A DNA stretch of 45,410 bases from an uncultured Methylophaga sp. (lineage in GTDB: Bacteria > Pseudomonadota > Gammaproteobacteria > GCF-002020875), in contig CALEHW010000055.1 of NCBI GenBank assembly GCA_937877715.1, positions 1 through 45,410 of the forward strand, given 5' to 3'. Of this stretch, positions 42,036-45,410 are shown piece by piece. A model generated the notes under the pieces. It did not search any database. It was not told where the DNA came from and saw only the letters and a program-made list of their open reading frames with translations. The position numbers and the translations under genes are program-made. The first letter of the stretch is position 1. Each line of letters begins with the position of its first letter.

Positions 42036-43517
42036 ATGATTAAGTCAGTAAAGATCCCTCTTGGTGGTGGACTCGATAAAGCATCACCAGCTACCGGAAC
42101 AAACCCCGGACGGCTGATTACGGCTGAAAACATGGAGTGTAAACGCAAGGGTGGGTATAGGCGACTCCTTGGGTATACCAAGTTTGACACCAATCAGATC
42201 AGCGGTACTGGGGCGATCTTGGGGGTATGGATCTACAACAATAAGGTGTACGCATTTCGTAATGTTACAGGCGGTGCTACTGCAACCATGTGGGAGTCCT
42301 CTGGTAGTGGTTGGACTGCGAAGAAGACTTTGCTAACACCGGGTGGTAGTTATGAGTTTGTAAACTATTCCTTTGCTGGAACCGAGAAGATGTATGGGGT
42401 TGATGGTAAGAACAAGGCGTTTCAATGGGATGGAACTACATGGACAGACCTAACTACGGGGATGGCAACAGACACCCCTTCCCATGTGACAGCTCACAGA
42501 AAGCACCTATTCCTGTCCTTTGATAACTCTATCCAGCACTCTGGCACAGGAGATCCGACATCATGGACGCTGAAATCAGGGGCAGCAGAGATAGCTGTAA
42601 ACAAGGATATTACCGGATTCGCCAAGCTGGTAGGTGGTGTGCTGGCGGTATTCACGGAGAACGGGATCTCTACGTTGTCTGGTACGAGTTCGGCAGATTG
42701 GACGGCAGAGGATCTTACGGAGCATGGGAACAATGCTGGAGCAGTAGCAGGGTCGATACAGCAGATGGGCGGTAACGTCCGCTTTATGGATAGTCGTGGT
42801 ATTGCTGACTTCTATACTTCACAGAAGTTTGGTGACTTTGAAGATGCGTTGATCTCTACCGATGTAGAGCCTCTGATTGAAGGTAAGTGGAGAACCGTTA
42901 CAACATCGACAGTAGTAAAAGAGAAGAACCAGTACCGGATCTTCTTTACAGATGGCACAGGCCTGATTCTGGTCTTTGCTAACGAAGGGGTAATGATCAC
43001 CAAGCTACGTTTTGATGATGTAGTGCAGTGTGTATGTCAGGGTGAAGACAGTAACGGTAATGAGCTGATCTACTTTGGATCTGATGATGGATATGTCTAT
43101 CAGATGGAGAGCGGGAATAGTTTTGATGGGGGCAATATCCTTGCTCTATTGGACACCGCATATACCAATTTAGGGATTCTTTCCCATATCAAGCGGTTCA
43201 GACGTATTCGAGCAGATATTCAATCTTCTGGAACGGTAACGGTCAACTTTATCGGGGATTACCGGCTGGGTTCAGAAGGATTGCCAAGGGAAGGGCGATT
43301 ACCGGCAAATTTTCCAGAGGGGCAGGATCCTCTTGGCTCAGAGGCTACTCTGGGAACAACCTATTTGGGCGGAGTTCCTATTAACGAGGGGCTTGTGCGT
43401 GTAACAGGGAGAGGTGATTGGGCTTCTTTCCGGTTTTATTCAGACAGTGCATCAGATCCTATTTGGGAGATTGATAGTCTAACAGTTGAATTTCTGCAAG
43501 GCAGACAACGGAGATAA
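42036..43517 (+). CDS. Tail nozzle / tubular protein, beta-rich
   Basis: 493 residues. It opens MIKSVKIPLGGGLDKASPAT, GRLITAENMECKRKGGYRRL, then a series of beta repeats with short WDGTTW, VTAHRKHLFLS and GVLAVFTENGISTLSG strands, as in nozzle or tubular proteins of podoviruses. It forms the end of the short tail after the adaptor. A repeat-rich tail fibre follows. Confidence 0.78.
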   Translation: MIKSVKIPLGGGLDKASPATGTNPGRLITAENMECKRKGGYRRLLGYTKFDTNQISGTGAILGVWIYNNKVYAFRNVTGGATATMWESSGSGWTAKKTLLTPGGSYEFVNYSFAGTEKMYGVDGKNKAFQWDGTTWTDLTTGMATDTPSHVTAHRKHLFLSFDNSIQHSGTGDPTSWTLKSGAAEIAVNKDITGFAKLVGGVLAVFTENGISTLSGTSSADWTAEDLTEHGNNAGAVAGSIQQMGGNVRFMDSRGIADFYTSQKFGDFEDALISTDVEPLIEGKWRTVTTSTVVKEKNQYRIFFTDGTGLILVFANEGVMITKLRFDDVVQCVCQGEDSNGNELIYFGSDDGYVYQMESGNSFDGGNILALLDTAYTNLGILSHIKRFRRIRADIQSSGTVTVNFIGDYRLGSEGLPREGRLPANFPEGQDPLGSEATLGTTYLGGVPINEGLVRVTGRGDWASFRFYSDSASDPIWEIDSLTVEFLQGRQRR

Positions 43518-43520
43518 TAG

Positions 43521-45410
43521 ATGACAACGTATTACAGTAATACCAAGGTTGACAACATTGACTATATTGAGGCTCAGGATCTGGAGGATATAGAGACCGG
43601 GTTTGCTAATGTAGACAGCGATAAAGCCAACAAGGTAGCCGGGGCAACTAATGGCAATGTGGCTGGTGTGAATGCCAGTGGCGATCTGACTGACTCCGGT
43701 TACAGCGTCAAAGACGAAGACAACATGGTGAGCAACAGTGCTACAGCACTTGCCACCCAGCAGTCAATCAAAGCATATGTGGACACGCAACTGACTGCTA
43801 GCGATCTTGATTTCCAAGGCGATAGTGGTGGTGCTTTAAGCATTGATCTTGATAGTGAGACCCTGACTATTTCAGGTGGTACTGGTATTGATACTACCGG
43901 ACTGCTTAATGACCTGAGTATTGCTATTGACTCTACTGTAACCACCCTTACAGGCACTCAGACCCTAACCAACAAGACTCTTACAAGTCCCACTATCAAT
44001 ACCCCCACAATTACAGGGAACACAACCTTTAGTGATGGGTTGTACAATTTTAATATCGCTTCCCATGACGGCACAAACGGCCTGCAACTGGGCGGCACTC
44101 TTGTTACCTCCTCCGCTGCTGAACTCAATCTCCTTGACGGCATTACTGCGATCAAGGATGAGGACAATATGTTGAGCAATAGTGCAACATCACTGGCTAC
44201 CCAGCAGAGTATCAAGGCGTATGTAGATGCACAGATCGCTACCGAGGATACTCTGGCTGAACTGAATGATACTGTATTGACAGCCCCTGCTGACAGTCAC
44301 TTCCTTGTTCATAATGGAACTAACTGGATCAATGAGACTGGAGCCACCGCTAGAACCTCTCTAGGAGTCTCTATCGGGTCTGACGTACAGGCGTATGATG
44401 CGGGTCTAGGATCAATCTCAGGGCTGACAACGGCTGCTGACAAGATGATCTATACAACGGCCTCTGACACCTATGCCGTTACAGCACTAACCTCTACCGC
44501 CCGTAGTCTGCTGGATGACACTAGCACCAGTGCTATGCGTACTACACTCGGCTTGGCTATCGGTACAGACGTTCAGGCGTATGACGCTCAATTGGCCGAT
44601 GTTGCAGGTCTGACACCTACTGACGGCAATATCATTGTAGGTAATGGTACAAACTTTGTGGCTGAGTCCGGGGCAACTGCCAGAACCTCTCTAGGTCTTG
44701 GTACTGGGGACAGCCCTCAGTTCACCAGCATCCAGCTAGGACACTCTACAGATACGACCATTACCCGATCTTCTGCTGGTGTAGCGGCTATTGAGGGTAG
44801 TGAGATTACGACCAATGACGATACTCAGACCCTAACCAACAAGACTCTTACAAGTCCCGTTATTGGAACCAAGATCAGTGACACCAATGGTAATGAACTG
44901 GTTAATGTAACTGCTACTACAAGTGCAGTTAATGAGTTTACTGTAGCCAACGCTGCAACAGGTAATGGCCCTACCCTTAGTGCTACTGGCACTGATCTTA
45001 ACGTAGATATCAATATCACCCCAAAGGGGACTGGGACAGTAAAACTAGGTGGAAACCTAGACTTCAATGGAAACACTGTTCACGGTGTTGACTCCACAGA
45101 GATGGCTATCCTTGATGGTGCTACTGTAACTACAGCAGAACTAAACATCCTAGACGGTGTTACTTCTACAGCCGCAGAACTAAACATCCTAGATGGTGTA
45201 ACCTCAACAGCCGCAGAATTGAATATTCTTGATGGTGTAACCTCTACAACCGCAGAGCTTAATATCCTAGACGGCGTCACCTCAACAACCGTAGAACTAA
45301 ACTACAACGACATCACCACCCTTGGCACTGTACAGGCAAGCAAGGCTGTAACTGCTGATGCGAGTGGTAACGTAACCTTCCCAGACAACGACAAGGTAAT
45401 CTTCGGTGCT
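43521..45410 (+). CDS. Tail fibre, 3' end outside window
   Basis: 630 codons without a stop before the window ends. ATG at 43521 has GGAG 7 bases upstream. The first residues (MTTYYSNTKVDNIDYIEAQD) may be the virion-binding end. The rest is Thr/Ser/Gly/Asp-rich with repeated units: DEDNM-x-SNSAT-x-LATQQSIKAYVD twice, TQTLTNKTLTSP twice, TARTSLG and VQAYDA units, and AELNILDGVTST repeats near the end. These are usual for long fibres. The receptor-binding tip is outside the window. Confidence 0.85.
   Translation, partial: MTTYYSNTKVDNIDYIEAQDLEDIETGFANVDSDKANKVAGATNGNVAGVNASGDLTDSGYSVKDEDNMVSNSATALATQQSIKAYVDTQLTASDLDFQGDSGGALSIDLDSETLTISGGTGIDTTGLLNDLSIAIDSTVTTLTGTQTLTNKTLTSPTINTPTITGNTTFSDGLYNFNIASHDGTNGLQLGGTLVTSSAAELNLLDGITAIKDEDNMLSNSATSLATQQSIKAYVDAQIATEDTLAELNDTVLTAPADSHFLVHNGTNWINETGATARTSLGVSIGSDVQAYDAGLGSISGLTTAADKMIYTTASDTYAVTALTSTARSLLDDTSTSAMRTTLGLAIGTDVQAYDAQLADVAGLTPTDGNIIVGNGTNFVAESGATARTSLGLGTGDSPQFTSIQLGHSTDTTITRSSAGVAAIEGSEITTNDDTQTLTNKTLTSPVIGTKISDTNGNELVNVTATTSAVNEFTVANAATGNGPTLSATGTDLNVDINITPKGTGTVKLGGNLDFNGNTVHGVDSTEMAILDGATVTTAELNILDGVTSTAAELNILDGVTSTAAELNILDGVTSTTAELNILDGVTSTTVELNYNDITTLGTVQASKAVTADASGNVTFPDNDKVIFGA
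45135..45302 (+). repeat. 39-bp tandem coding repeats in the tail fibre
   Basis: AELNILDGVTSTA-type units begin at 45135, 45174, 45213 and 45252, 39 bp each, with a degenerate fifth unit (VELNYND) at 45291. An isolated SAAELNLLDGITA unit lies near 44115. Such units allow slippage and length change. Confidence 0.85.

Noticed and set aside
45135-45302. CRISPR-like array
   Set aside because: Repeats are contiguous, in frame and code AELNILDGVTST units; there are no unique spacers.

Overview
The window is most of the genome of a temperate, tailed, probably short-tailed (podovirus-like) phage with lambda-style control. Evidence: HK97-type capsid, portal and terminase genes; adaptor and nozzle tail genes; a cI/cro/cII switch; a tyrosine integrase with an excisionase-like gene. 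No host gene is visible. The attP region lies intact between int and the excisionase-like gene, so this looks like a free (circular or packaged) genome rather than an integrated prophage. The first and last genes are both cut by the window ends, so a further segment (rest of the tail fibre, lysis genes) lies outside. The host cannot be named; a proteobacterium is the likely guess.

Layout. (1) 1-17078, + strand: end of a holin-like gene, internal virion proteins, a GNAT acetyltransferase, then an 11.8-kb gene for a 3938-residue polyvalent protein. It carries a ParB-like domain, two HExxH metallopeptidase motifs, a JAMM/RadC domain, an ADP-ribosyltransferase-like domain and a C-terminal polyvalent-associated region. 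(2) 17075-26158, - strand: the early leftward operon. From its promoter side it holds an unknown gene, a Cas4/RecB-like nuclease, an unknown possible ssDNA-binding gene, an SNF2-type helicase, a FkbM methyltransferase, a close-packed train of very small genes, an excisionase-like gene, attP, the integrase and two small genes. (3) 26219-27678: immunity region, with OL/PL, cI, OR/PR, cro and cII. OL and OR share the operator ATTAC-N5-GTAAT. (4) 27705-32675, + strand: replication and late control. One 1395-residue polypeptide joins zinc-finger/TOPRIM primase, VirE-like helicase and family A DNA polymerase with proofreading exonuclease. Its linker DNA is full of 12-bp iterons, a candidate origin. 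A VRR-NUC nuclease, a Q-like gene and a promoter-terminator pair resembling lambda PR'-tR' follow. (5) 32762-45410, + strand: late genes for terminase, portal, scaffold, capsid, a GT9-like glycosyltransferase, adaptor, nozzle and a repeat-rich tail fibre cut by the window end.

Working together (inference): CI holds PL and PR off through a shared operator. After induction, PL gives recombination and excision functions and PR gives Cro, CII and the fused replicase. The Q-like product would let polymerase pass the terminator at 32646 into the packaging and virion genes, which would continue round the circular genome through the internal virion proteins and the giant protein to 17078. The longest stretch without a gene is 17564-17837, which holds a promoter/operator and a leader hairpin.
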